Origin: Jejudonia soesokkakensis
GTDB taxonomy: Bacteria > Bacteroidota > Bacteroidia > Flavobacteriales > Flavobacteriaceae
DNA length: 64,000 nt
Direction of reading: 5' to 3'
NCBI RefSeq assembly: GCF_042664795.1
Contig: NZ_JBHTBN010000005.1
Location: 216,170-280,169, forward strand
Part shown: piece after piece, positions 18,628 to 26,524 of the stretch
Position numbering within the stretch: the stretch's first letter is position 1
Layout: every line of letters starts with the position of its first letter
Translations under genes and position numbers: made by a program
The notes under the pieces: generated by a model
Told to the model about the DNA's origin: nothing
Seen by the model: the letters and a program-made list of their open reading frames with translations, nothing else
Database searches by the model: none

Positions 18628-19386
18628 ATGAAAGTAGTTTTTTCAGAAAAATATGAATTGTACAAAGAGGATATTTTAACAATTCTAAACACATTTCCAC
18701 AGGGCGGAAAAAGCTTAAAAGAAGGCGGGAGAAATACCCTCAAGGTATATGAAGTAGGAGCCATACCAATTAATATTAAATCTTTCAAAGTCCCTAATGC
18801 TATCAATAAGGTCGCCTACAGGTTTTTTAGAAAATCAAAGGCAAAACGTTCTTTTGAATATGCTAGTTTGCTTTTGGAGAAGGGAATTGGGACACCGGCA
18901 CCCATTGGGTATGTGGAGGATAATAGTTCTGTTAGCTTCGGAAAGAGCTTCTATATAAGTGAACATCTCGAACCCGATTTGACTTTCAGAAAACTAATCC
19001 GTGAACCCGATTATCCAGATCACGAAAATATTTTGAGACAGTTCACGCAGTTTACATTGCGGCTTCATGACAGTGGTGTGTTGTTTAAAGATCATTCACC
19101 TGGCAATACTTTAATCAGAAAAAACGGGAAAGACTATGAATTTTTTCTAGTTGATTTAAATCGTATGCAATTTAAGGAACTTACTTTTGGAGAGCGAATT
19201 CAAAATTTTTCACGCTTAACACCTAAAAAAGATATGGTGGCAATTATGAGTGATGAATATGCTAAAAATACCACTTGGAAGTATGATGCTATTTTCTCTT
19301 TAATGTGGAAAGAAACAACACATTTTCAGGAAAAATTTCACAGAAAGAAACGTCTTAAAAAGAAACTCCTTTTCTGGCGCAATTAA
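18628..19386 (+). CDS. InaA/Kdo-kinase-type lipopolysaccharide core kinase
   Basis: 252 residues, ATG start. Kinase-like fold with the catalytic-loop equivalent LFKDHSPGNTLI and the metal-binding VDLNRMQF, preceded by LHDSGVLF; an upstream KRSFEYASLLLEKGIGTPAP is the helix of the N-lobe region. These features match the lipopolysaccharide kinase (Kdo/WaaP/InaA) families that phosphorylate inner-core sugars. The C-terminus is basic (RKKRLKKKLLFWR), suiting a membrane-surface enzyme. It sits alone on the plus strand between two minus-strand glycosyl/phosphotransferase genes and its stop overlaps the next gene's stop in a TTAA. The exact sugar is unknown. Confidence 0.75.
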   Translation: MKVVFSEKYELYKEDILTILNTFPQGGKSLKEGGRNTLKVYEVGAIPINIKSFKVPNAINKVAYRFFRKSKAKRSFEYASLLLEKGIGTPAPIGYVEDNSSVSFGKSFYISEHLEPDLTFRKLIREPDYPDHENILRQFTQFTLRLHDSGVLFKDHSPGNTLIRKNGKDYEFFLVDLNRMQFKELTFGERIQNFSRLTPKKDMVAIMSDEYAKNTTWKYDAIFSLMWKETTHFQEKFHRKKRLKKKLLFWRN

Positions 19387-21260
19387 GACCTTTTTTTACG
19401 CAATAGCCAAAGTTTTGCATAGCGCATAAATACTGTATACCCCTGTATATACCCAATCGTTAGACCCACTACACCGTCTCTAAAACCACCTTGTATAATA
19501 TAATGTTTAAAGAAACCCCAAAAAGGTTTAATGATAAAGTGATAGCCTGTCAACCTTCCCGTTTTCTTATCGTAATCTTTTGCTTGCCACCAAGCATAGC
19601 GATTCATTTTTACAAGATATTTATCCAAAGAAATATAGGTGTCATGGTAAAATTTATTTTTTAAATGACCTACAGTTCCATCTGCTATGATTTCGGCATG
19701 CACATTTTTATCTTGATAGCGACACGCATCTCTTTTAAATAATCGAATGACTTTGTCGTTTTTCCAACCACTATGTTTTACAGGTTCTCCCATAAAATGA
19801 TTATTTCTTCCAATCCAATAAGCCACCGTATTATCTTTAGGGGGGTTATTTAAAATTTGAAGAATTTCAGCTCTTAGTTCGGGTGTTACACGCTCGTCTG
19901 CATCAACTAGCAAGATCCATTCGTGTTGCGCCTGTGGAATGGCCCAGTTTTTTTGAGAAGCCGAATATTGATATTCTCTACGCAAGACAGTATCTGCAAT
20001 CTCAAGGGCTTTGTCATAGGTGCCATCTGTGCTTAAGCTATCTACTACCATTACTTCATCTGCAAAATCGACCGAAGCTAGGACAGCCTCTATATTGTGA
20101 ATTTCATTTCCCGTGGGTATGATTGCAGTTAATTTTAAGCGATCCTGGGAAAGCGGGATTGACTCAAATGAACTCTTTTGAGGTTTCTCTAGTGTGAATG
20201 CTTGCGAATTTGATGTAAAGGAAAAATGTTTCAATCGCTTTCTAATTTTAAATTTTCTGATAAGGTTCAAAGGTTTTTTACGAAGCCCACTTTTATCCTC
20301 ATGCAGATAATAGATGCAAGAATCCAAGATTCGTTGGCTCGATTTGCCATCAAAATAGGGATGAAGTTCCAAAATAAAGGCATTAATATTATTTATTAAT
20401 TCTTTTGAAGGCGTAAGCGCTTGATTAAAAGAGGATTCTATTTTTGAAGTTTCAGTAACATGAATCAAATAATTATGCGGAAATGTGTGGTTAAAAGTGA
20501 CAACAGGTTTTTTTTGGAGTAAAAATTCTTGAATTGCAGACGTAGTATCTGCAAATAGAAGATCACTTTGCTTAAAAATTGGAATCAGATCTGTAGTGTC
20601 GTAAAAGGTGAAAAATTCATTTGTTAGTCCTTTCCATTTTTCCACAATATGGTTTGGAATTTTTGGATGTAATACCATTTTAAACATATAATTCCCAGTG
20701 GTTGACAACCTTTTAATTTCATCATAAACTAAATCGTTATATGCGAGGCTTAGTCTTTCAGTAAAAGTTGAAGCAATCATGATAACAGGTAAAGTGCCTT
20801 CAGCTTTTGCTTCTATTGGGAATAATGGATCGACTTTACTCCAACCGGTCTCCATGACTTTAAAATGTTTGTGCTTTTTTTCAAGTTGTTTAAATATAGA
20901 AGTAGTGCTAGGTCCTTGTGTGCAATACAGATCAAAAAAACCTCTAATTCTGAATTCACTAAAAATATGCTTTTTTGAAGGCCTTTTTTGTGCCAAAAAC
21001 CCATGAAAAATCTGAACTTTTAATCCCGAAATAAAATCAGGAACCATATTGGTTGCTGTTAAAACAATGTGGGGTTTGTAATCAATAACATCTTTTATCT
21101 CTGTTAATACGTTGGATTTAGACTTTAGGTTCTCTTTGCCGTCTTGTTCATCTGCAAACCATTGCACTTCATACCCTCTATTAAATATTGCAACTTCTAG
21201 TGGATTTCCTACTGGAATAGAATAGCTATACGATATGTAGATAAGAAACCTGTATTCCAT
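19383..21260 (-). CDS. Two-domain transferase: CDP-glycerol-transferase-like domain fused to family 2 glycosyltransferase
   Basis: 625 residues in one uninterrupted frame. Residues 1-320 resemble the CDP-glycerol glycerophosphotransferase fold (KVQIFHGFLAQKRPSKKH; SDLLFADTTSAIQEFLLQKKPVV). Residues about 325-375 are a basic linker. Residues 377-620 are a WaaE/KdtX-type GT2: LTAIIPTGNEIHNIEAVLASV, VVDSLSTDGTYD, SASQKNWA and the metal-binding VDADERVTPELR (Asp453, Asp455), plus a hydrophobic end (FWGFFKHYI). WaaE-type enzymes add a beta-1,4-glucosyl residue to heptose in LPS core; this role is inferred. The ATG overlaps the last base of the heptosyltransferase stop (TAATG), so the two are translationally coupled. 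Confidence 0.8.
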   Translation of the reverse strand: MEYRFLIYISYSYSIPVGNPLEVAIFNRGYEVQWFADEQDGKENLKSKSNVLTEIKDVIDYKPHIVLTATNMVPDFISGLKVQIFHGFLAQKRPSKKHIFSEFRIRGFFDLYCTQGPSTTSIFKQLEKKHKHFKVMETGWSKVDPLFPIEAKAEGTLPVIMIASTFTERLSLAYNDLVYDEIKRLSTTGNYMFKMVLHPKIPNHIVEKWKGLTNEFFTFYDTTDLIPIFKQSDLLFADTTSAIQEFLLQKKPVVTFNHTFPHNYLIHVTETSKIESSFNQALTPSKELINNINAFILELHPYFDGKSSQRILDSCIYYLHEDKSGLRKKPLNLIRKFKIRKRLKHFSFTSNSQAFTLEKPQKSSFESIPLSQDRLKLTAIIPTGNEIHNIEAVLASVDFADEVMVVDSLSTDGTYDKALEIADTVLRREYQYSASQKNWAIPQAQHEWILLVDADERVTPELRAEILQILNNPPKDNTVAYWIGRNNHFMGEPVKHSGWKNDKVIRLFKRDACRYQDKNVHAEIIADGTVGHLKNKFYHDTYISLDKYLVKMNRYAWWQAKDYDKKTGRLTGYHFIIKPFWGFFKHYIIQGGFRDGVVGLTIGYIQGYTVFMRYAKLWLLRKKRS

Positions 21261-22315
21261 TATACCTTTTCTATAAACTGAATTAACTGGTCCTGAAAAA
21301 GTTCTGGTTTAAACTTTTTGTAGTATGGTGTAGCTTCCTTTCTGGCTTCATTCATATCTTCTTTCGTATGTTTTATAAAGTCTGAAAGATGAACCGCTAC
21401 ATTTTTAGTTGTATCGTTTCCATGAAACCAATTTTCTTTATTTAGATGTGGAGAAAATATTATAAAGGTAGGAATCTGTAATGCCTTGGCCATGTTTACG
21501 GCACCACCTTCATTTCCTATTAACGCATCACAATGTGAAGTTAACGCCATAAATTCTCTTAAATTTTTTCCATAGAGATCAAAATAAATACGATTCTGAG
21601 TCTCTTTACTGCATAATTCAAATAGCTGCTTCGCTTGTTTTTTCTGATTAGGAATATAATTGAAGAGTAATTGTGAGTCAGGTTTTTGTTCAATTATCAT
21701 GTCTAGAACTTTAGCCATATATTTTGGCGGATACGTTTTTTGATCTGTACTTCCTAAAACACTTATCATAAATAAAGGTTTCGACGAAATTATCTTATAC
21801 TCTTCAAGAGTTTTAGAAGCAGTATCAATTTCTTCTGAAGTAAGATAAATTTTAGGAACTACCTCTGTAAATTCAACACCCAATGGTTTTAAAAGTTTAA
21901 GTCTGTTTTCGATAGCAAGACTGGTATTGTATTTAGGTTTTTTACTTCTTTTTATATTATGGCTATAAATAAATGAAGTGTTCTTTTTTTTGTAGGCTAT
22001 ACTTATTGGAGCTCCCGATCGAAAGCTAATAAATTTACTACTTAGCTTTCCGTAAACATCAATAACTACATCGTAATTTTCGGCATTGATATTTTTTAAA
22101 AATTTAAAAAACCTCAGGTAGTTTGATTCAATTTCGGGTGTAAAGAAGACAAATTTATCTATATGCGGATGATTCTCTACAACAGGAAACGTATGTGTGT
22201 TAACAAGATAATGTAGTGTTGCTTCAGGAAATTTCTTTTTTAAAGCTTCAAAAAGGATGCTGGACGTAAGTACGTCGCCAATCATTTTTTGCTGTATGAC
22301 AAGTATTTTTTTCAG
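21260..22315 (-). CDS. Glycosyltransferase family 9 heptosyltransferase (likely CTG start)
   Basis: GT-B enzyme of the ADP-heptose:LPS heptosyltransferase family. The first in-frame ATG (22285) begins at MIGDVLTSS, which would remove the first Rossmann strand. Reading upstream, the frame continues KKILVIQQK, the expected first strand, until an in-frame TAG (22321-22319); the only plausible start in that stretch is CTG at 22315-22313, giving 351 residues. C-terminal motifs are SVLGSTDQKTYPPKYMAKVL and CDALIGNEGGAVNMAKAL (the donor-binding D.G..H/N area) and PTFIIFSPH. It is the first gene of a coupled pair with the fused transferase and lies 16 bases after the dapD stop. Confidence 0.8.
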   Translation of the reverse strand: MKKILVIQQKMIGDVLTSSILFEALKKKFPEATLHYLVNTHTFPVVENHPHIDKFVFFTPEIESNYLRFFKFLKNINAENYDVVIDVYGKLSSKFISFRSGAPISIAYKKKNTSFIYSHNIKRSKKPKYNTSLAIENRLKLLKPLGVEFTEVVPKIYLTSEEIDTASKTLEEYKIISSKPLFMISVLGSTDQKTYPPKYMAKVLDMIIEQKPDSQLLFNYIPNQKKQAKQLFELCSKETQNRIYFDLYGKNLREFMALTSHCDALIGNEGGAVNMAKALQIPTFIIFSPHLNKENWFHGNDTTKNVAVHLSDFIKHTKEDMNEARKEATPYYKKFKPELFQDQLIQFIEKV

Positions 22316-22331
22316 AAACTATATTCAGAAA

Positions 22332-23147
22332 TTAAACGGCAACATCATATTCACGAAGGGCATCGTTTAACGATGTCTTTTTATTAGTGCTCTCTTTTCG
22401 CTTTCCTATAATCAACGCACAAGGCACATTAAATTCTCCTGCAGGAAAAACTTTTTTATAACTTCCCGGAATCACCACAGAACGTGCAGGGACCAACCCT
22501 TTTGTCTCGACTGGTGTGTCTCCTGTTACATCAATTATTTTTGTGGAAGCAGTTAATACTACATTGGCTCCAAGTACGGCTTCTTTTTCAACACGTACTC
22601 CTTCCACAACAATACAACGTGATCCTATAAAAGCATTGTCTTCAATTATCACAGGTGCAGCCTGTAAAGGTTCTAATACACCACCTATGCCTACGCCACC
22701 ACTTAAGTGTACGTTTTTACCTATTTGAGCACAACTTCCTACCGTTGCCCAGGTATCAACCATGGTTCCTTCATCAACATACGCTCCAATATTAACATAA
22801 CTGGGCATCATGATCACTCCTTTTGAAATGTACGCCCCATGTCTTGCCACTGCATGTGGAACCACTCTAATTCCTTTGGCTTCGTAGCCTCTTTTTAGAG
22901 GAATTTTATCATGATATTCGAAAATACCAGCTTCCATCGTTTCCATTTTTTGAATAGGAAAATACAACACTACTGCTTTTTTTACCCATTCATTTACCTG
23001 CCATCCATTAGCGGTAGGCTCTGCACAACGAACAATTCCTTCATCACATAAGCGTACGACTTCTCTTATAGCAGCGATAGTTTCAGTATTCGTTAAAAGG
23101 GAGCGGTCGTCCCAGGCTTTTTCTATGGTTTGTTGTAATGGATGCAT
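22332..23147 (-). CDS. dapD: 2,3,4,5-tetrahydropyridine-2,6-dicarboxylate N-succinyltransferase
   Basis: 271 residues, the normal DapD length. Lysine/diaminopimelate pathway enzyme using succinyl-CoA. Left-handed beta-helix hexapeptide repeats are visible from about residue 105 (GIRVVPHAVARHGAYISKGV, NIGAYVDEGTMVDTWATVGS, NVHLSGGVGIGG, ARSVVIPG). The segment AYVDEGTMVDTWATVG holds the conserved catalytic Asp/Glu region. ATG start with TATCTTTG on this strand (23183-23176) as a likely -7 element 28 bases upstream; divergent from ruvX. DAP supply connects it to peptidoglycan. Confidence 0.96.
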   Translation of the reverse strand: MHPLQQTIEKAWDDRSLLTNTETIAAIREVVRLCDEGIVRCAEPTANGWQVNEWVKKAVVLYFPIQKMETMEAGIFEYHDKIPLKRGYEAKGIRVVPHAVARHGAYISKGVIMMPSYVNIGAYVDEGTMVDTWATVGSCAQIGKNVHLSGGVGIGGVLEPLQAAPVIIEDNAFIGSRCIVVEGVRVEKEAVLGANVVLTASTKIIDVTGDTPVETKGLVPARSVVIPGSYKKVFPAGEFNVPCALIIGKRKESTNKKTSLNDALREYDVAV

Positions 23148-23175
23148 TTTCAGAAATTAAATGAATAGTAAGCTA

Positions 23176-23183
23176 CAAAGATA
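23176..23183 (-). promoter_or_regulatory. Bacteroidota -7 element for dapD
   Basis: Reverse complement TATCTTTG, perfect match to TAnnTTTG, 28 bases before the dapD ATG and inside the divergent dapD-ruvX intergenic region. Confidence 0.5.
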
Positions 23184-23234
23184 ATCTGTCTATGGAAAAC
23201 TCCCTACATTTTAGTATACTATTCCCTAATGCTT

Positions 23235-23242
23235 TATTTTTG
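23235..23242 (+). promoter_or_regulatory. Bacteroidota -7 element for ruvX
   Basis: TATTTTTG matches TAnnTTTG and ends eight bases before the ruvX ATG, so the transcript should have a leader of only a few bases. Confidence 0.45.
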
Positions 23243-23250
23243 CAGCCTAT

Positions 23251-23661
23251 ATGGGAAGGATACTTTCAATTGATTACGGCACGAAACGAACTGGCATTGC
23301 TATTACCGATGAGCTGCAGATTATTGCTTCGGGTCTTACGACAGTTGATACCAGCACATTGTTAGATTTTCTGAAAGATTATTTTTCTAAAGAAAATGTG
23401 GAATTGGTTTTGGTAGGCGAACCTACTCAGAAGGACGGGAGTCCCAGTGATGTAGAAGAAGAAATTCAGAAATTTTTAAAGGCTTTTTTTACGCTTTTCC
23501 CATTGATGGAAGTAAAGAGAATAGATGAGCGTTATACCAGTAAAATGGCGTTTCAGACTATGATCGATAGCGGAATGAAGAAAAAACAAAGACGAAATAA
23601 AGCATTGATCGATGAGATAAGTGCAACAATCATCTTACAGCAATACTTATATAATTTATAA
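23251..23661 (+). CDS. ruvX: Putative Holliday junction resolvase / pre-16S rRNA nuclease (YqgF family)
   Basis: 136 residues, full YqgF length. RNase H-like fold: ILSIDYGTKRTGIAITDE with the catalytic Asp near the N-terminus, VELVLVGEPTQKDGSPSD, and RIDERYTSKMAFQTM, ending in LIDEISATIILQQYL with the last acidic residues. In E. coli YqgF finishes the 5' end of 16S rRNA; a resolvase role was proposed earlier. First gene of a run ruvX-def-DUF5606 on the plus strand, the usual order in Flavobacteriaceae. Confidence 0.92.
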   Translation: MGRILSIDYGTKRTGIAITDELQIIASGLTTVDTSTLLDFLKDYFSKENVELVLVGEPTQKDGSPSDVEEEIQKFLKAFFTLFPLMEVKRIDERYTSKMAFQTMIDSGMKKKQRRNKALIDEISATIILQQYLYNL

Positions 23662-23690
23662 GTTGACTAATGATTAAATTTTAACAGAGA

Positions 23691-24281
23691 ATGGTTTTAC
23701 CAATAGTTGCCTTTGGCGATCCGGTTTTAAGAAAAAAAGGAAAAGAGATTCATAAGGAATATCCTAAATTGGATGAATTGATTGAAAACATGTTTGACAC
23801 CATGTACGGAGCTCGTGGTATTGGTCTGGCGGCACCACAAATTGGAGTTCCCATTCGCTTGTTTTTAGTAGATGCCACTCCTTTTGAAGATGATGAAGAT
23901 CTTACAGAAGAAGAACGTGCCCTTTGTGCGAGCTTTAAAAAAGTATTTATTAATGCAAAAATACTTTCTGAAGAAGGGGATGAGTGGGTGTTTAATGAAG
24001 GCTGTTTAAGTATCCCAAATGTGAATGAAGATGTGTTTAGAAAGCCAAAAATTACCCTTCAGTATATGGATGAAAACTTTGAGGAACACACCGAGGTATT
24101 TGACGGGATTGTAGCACGTATCATTCAACATGAATATGACCATATTGAAGGAATTTTATTTACTGATAAACTTTCTCCGTTAAAAAAACGTCTCATTAAG
24201 GGGAAACTGGCAAATATTAGCAAGGGTAAGACAGATGTTGCGTACCGGATGCGTTTTCCACAAGCCAAAAAGAAACGTTAA
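23691..24281 (+). CDS. def: Peptide deformylase
   Basis: 196 residues. Removes the formyl group from new N-termini. All three motifs are intact: GIGLAAPQ at 43-50, EGCLS at 103-107 (metal-ligand Cys105), and HEYDH at 147-151 (metal ligands and catalytic Glu148). The stretch FEDDEDLTEEERALC between motifs 1 and 2 is an insertion typical of Bacteroidota enzymes. ATG start 29 bases after ruvX. Confidence 0.97.
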   Translation: MVLPIVAFGDPVLRKKGKEIHKEYPKLDELIENMFDTMYGARGIGLAAPQIGVPIRLFLVDATPFEDDEDLTEEERALCASFKKVFINAKILSEEGDEWVFNEGCLSIPNVNEDVFRKPKITLQYMDENFEEHTEVFDGIVARIIQHEYDHIEGILFTDKLSPLKKRLIKGKLANISKGKTDVAYRMRFPQAKKKR

Positions 24282-24345
24282 ATCGTTGCATAACTCAATC
24301 AAACCTTAGATATTTACAATCCTCAATAAAAAAAGGAAACACTAT

Positions 24346-24876
24346 ATGAGTTTAGAAAAAATCTTATCTATATCTGGGAAACCTGGATTATACCAATTGA
24401 AAACACAAACCAGAAATGGTTTTTTAGCTGAATCATTGTTGGACGGAAAGAAAATCAGTGTGAGTGGAAGACACAATGTAAGCCTCTTAAGCGAAATAGC
24501 AATCTATACGCTGACTGAAGAAGTGCCGTTGCGGGATGTTTTTTTAAAGATTTCTGAAAAAGAAGAAGGGGGCGAGGCTATTAGTCATAAGGAACCCAAA
24601 ATTAAACTAGAAGAATATTTTTTCGAAATATTACCAGATTACGATGAAGACCGTGTGTATGCGAGTGACATCAAGAAAATAATCCAATGGTACAATTTGC
24701 TTCATAAAAACGGAATTACAGATTTCTCAGCACCTGAAGAAACCGAAGAGAAAATTGAAAAGGATGTTATTAAAGCAGATCCTAAAACACCAAAAGCTGC
24801 AAAAGTTTCTACCACTAAAGCGACCTCTGTCGCAAAAGGTGGTGCTTCAAAAAATATGGCAGCTAGAAAGAAATAA
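24346..24876 (+). CDS. DUF5606 domain protein
   Basis: 176 residues. The first 150 residues (SLEKILSISGKPGLYQLKTQ, SGRHNVSLLSEIAIYT, VPLRDVFLKISEKE, DRVYASDIKKIIQWYN) match the Bacteroidota-specific DUF5606 family; the tail is a Lys/Ala/Thr-rich basic extension (KAAKVSTTKATSVAKGG) suited to nucleic-acid contact. Unusually for this window a clear purine-rich site (AAAAGGAAAC) sits seven bases before the ATG. Function unknown. Its conserved position after def suggests a role linked to translation or RNA, which is inference only. A rho-independent terminator follows. Confidence 0.8.
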   Translation: MSLEKILSISGKPGLYQLKTQTRNGFLAESLLDGKKISVSGRHNVSLLSEIAIYTLTEEVPLRDVFLKISEKEEGGEAISHKEPKIKLEEYFFEILPDYDEDRVYASDIKKIIQWYNLLHKNGITDFSAPEETEEKIEKDVIKADPKTPKAAKVSTTKATSVAKGGASKNMAARKK

Positions 24877-24899
24877 CCTTCTTTTATATACTTATAAAT

Positions 24900-24932
24900 A
24901 ATCCCAAGCTCATAAAGTTTGGGATTTTTTAT
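24900..24932 (+). terminator. Rho-independent terminator after the DUF5606 gene
   Basis: Stem AATCCCAA (24900-24907) pairs with TTGGGATT (24919-24926) around an 11-base loop, followed by a run of T. It ends the ruvX-def-DUF5606 unit. Confidence 0.8.
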
Positions 24933-24999
24933 TTTATAACTTTTTAAAAGTTACCCGTTTTTTAATATTTTCTGAAAGTATAGTGCTTATTTTTAACCT

Positions 25000-25773
25000 A
25001 TGAATTCAAGAAAAGATCAGTTAAAAGCATTTGATCGCTTACTTACCATTATGGATGAGTTGCGAGAACAATGCCCGTGGGACAAAAAGCAAACCATGCA
25101 AACACTTCGGCATTTGACCATAGAAGAAACCTATGAATTAGGCGAGGCCATTCTCGAAAATGATCTGGAGGAAGTAAAAGGAGAATTGGGTGATTTATTA
25201 TTACACATTGTATTCTATGCAAAGATTGGTAGTGAAACAAATGACTTTGACATTGCAGATGTAACGAACCAGATATGCGAAAAACTAATTTCACGACATC
25301 CGCATATTTATAGTGATGTGAAAGTGGCAGATGAAGAAGAGGTAAAGCAAAACTGGGAAGCTTTAAAATTAAAAGAAGGGAAGACAAGTGTGTTACAGGG
25401 AGTTCCTAAGTCGCTGCCAGCACTAGTAAAAGCCAACCGAATTCAGGATAAAGTGGCGGGTGTAGGTTTTGACTGGGAAGAACCGCAACAGGTATTTGAG
25501 AAACTTCAGGAAGAATTGGGTGAGTTGCAACATGAAGTGAATGAAGGCAATCAGCAAGAAATTGAATCCGAATTTGGTGATGTGCTATTCTCTATGATTA
25601 ATTATGCGCGCTTTTTAAAAGTAGATCCAGAAAACGCATTAGAACGTACTAATAAGAAATTTATAAAGCGTTTTCAGTATTTAGAAAAGAATGCAAAAGA
25701 ATTGGGAAAATCCCTCAAAGAAATGACACTAGAAGAAATGGATGTGTATTGGGAGGAGGCGAAAAGAGAGTAG
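25000..25773 (+). CDS. mazG: Nucleoside triphosphate pyrophosphohydrolase MazG
   Basis: 257 residues, two tandem MazG domains. Domain 1 has CPWDKKQTMQTLRHLTIEE then ELGEAILENDLEEVKGELGD, the EExxE...ExxD Mg-binding pattern; domain 2 repeats it as KLQEELGELQHEVNEGN and IESEFGDVLFSMINYARF. The enzyme hydrolyses (d)NTPs to monophosphates and is thought to cleanse the pool and affect (p)ppGpp levels. ATG start, separated from the upstream unit by a terminator, so it needs its own promoter; I could not fix one with confidence. Confidence 0.93.
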   Translation: MNSRKDQLKAFDRLLTIMDELREQCPWDKKQTMQTLRHLTIEETYELGEAILENDLEEVKGELGDLLLHIVFYAKIGSETNDFDIADVTNQICEKLISRHPHIYSDVKVADEEEVKQNWEALKLKEGKTSVLQGVPKSLPALVKANRIQDKVAGVGFDWEEPQQVFEKLQEELGELQHEVNEGNQQEIESEFGDVLFSMINYARFLKVDPENALERTNKKFIKRFQYLEKNAKELGKSLKEMTLEEMDVYWEEAKRE

Positions 25774-25780
25774 GCGGTAA

Positions 25781-25864
25781 TCAGTTATCAGTTCTCAGTT
25801 ATCAGTTGTCAGTTATCAGTTGTCAGTTGTGAGTTGTCAGTTGTGGGTTGTCAGTTGTGGGTTG
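25781..25864. repeat. Tandem heptamer array, 12 units of TCAGTTR type
   Basis: Twelve consecutive seven-base units: TCAGTTA/TCAGTTC/TCAGTTG in the first half, with TGAGTTG and TGGGTTG variants alternating with TCAGTTG in the second half. No spacer, no internal palindrome. It fills the gap between the convergent mazG and methyltransferase genes, starting eight bases after the mazG stop. Arrays of such heptamers occur in intergenic DNA of Bacteroidota and cyanobacteria. Confidence 0.95.
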
Positions 25865-25886
25865 TCTCTTAAAAATGATGAGGTGA

Positions 25887-26522
25887 TTATTTTGAAAATA
25901 GAATCAACTGCTCTTTAATTTCTAATTCTTTAAAAACAAAGTTATCTTTAATCCATCGTAAATTTTCTTCAGAATAAAAAACCACGTGAGTCGTGTCACG
26001 GATATACCACCAGTCTTTTACATCGGTATTTTGAGGAATGATTTCTGTCTTACAGTATAATTTTCCGTTCGGTTTTAAAAGCGAATGAAGTAAGTTAAAC
26101 TCTTTGTGTGGATCGTAGAAATGCTCCATAACCTCACAACAAATGATAAAATCGTATTTTAATTTTAATGCTTTAATTTTAGGGTGGAAAAAGGGGTCAT
26201 ACAAATTAATATTCGAATATTCTTTATCATTTAATAATTTGGTGATCACAGGGCCTGTGCCTGCCCCAAAATCCAAACCATCAGCCTCTGGAGGAAAATC
26301 CTGAACTATTGCTTCAACCATTGGAGATACAAATTTCTGAAAGTTTGGATCTTCTACATTATTGTGATGTGCTAAGTATCGAGATTTTTCGGTAGCAGCA
26401 TCCACATAATGTTGCGGATGCTTATAAAGTGTTTTGCAGTGGGTACAGGTTAAAAATAAAATTCCATTAATACGTTGCTTTTTCCGCGTAGCATCCTTTT
26501 TACAAAGCGGACAAACGTGCAT
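25887..26522 (-). CDS. Class I SAM-dependent methyltransferase with N-terminal zinc ribbon
   Basis: 211 residues, ATG start. An N-terminal treble of cysteines (CPLCKK... CTHC) forms a zinc ribbon like that of RlmA/UbiE-type small methyltransferases; then DGLDFGAGTGPVITKLL (motif I, SAM binding), NLYDPFFHPKIK (acidic loop), FIICCEVMEHFYDPHKEF (motif for the post-I/IV region) and PNGKLYCKTEII. The substrate is unknown; both small molecules and RNA are possible. It starts two bases after the DUF349 gene's stop, so it is the last gene of that operon. Confidence 0.8.
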   Translation of the reverse strand: MHVCPLCKKDATRKKQRINGILFLTCTHCKTLYKHPQHYVDAATEKSRYLAHHNNVEDPNFQKFVSPMVEAIVQDFPPEADGLDFGAGTGPVITKLLNDKEYSNINLYDPFFHPKIKALKLKYDFIICCEVMEHFYDPHKEFNLLHSLLKPNGKLYCKTEIIPQNTDVKDWWYIRDTTHVVFYSEENLRWIKDNFVFKELEIKEQLILFSK

Positions 26523-26524
26523 GG

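Noticed and set aside
25781..25864. Possible CRISPR array
   Set aside because: Units are seven bases in direct tandem with no spacers; no cas genes nearby.
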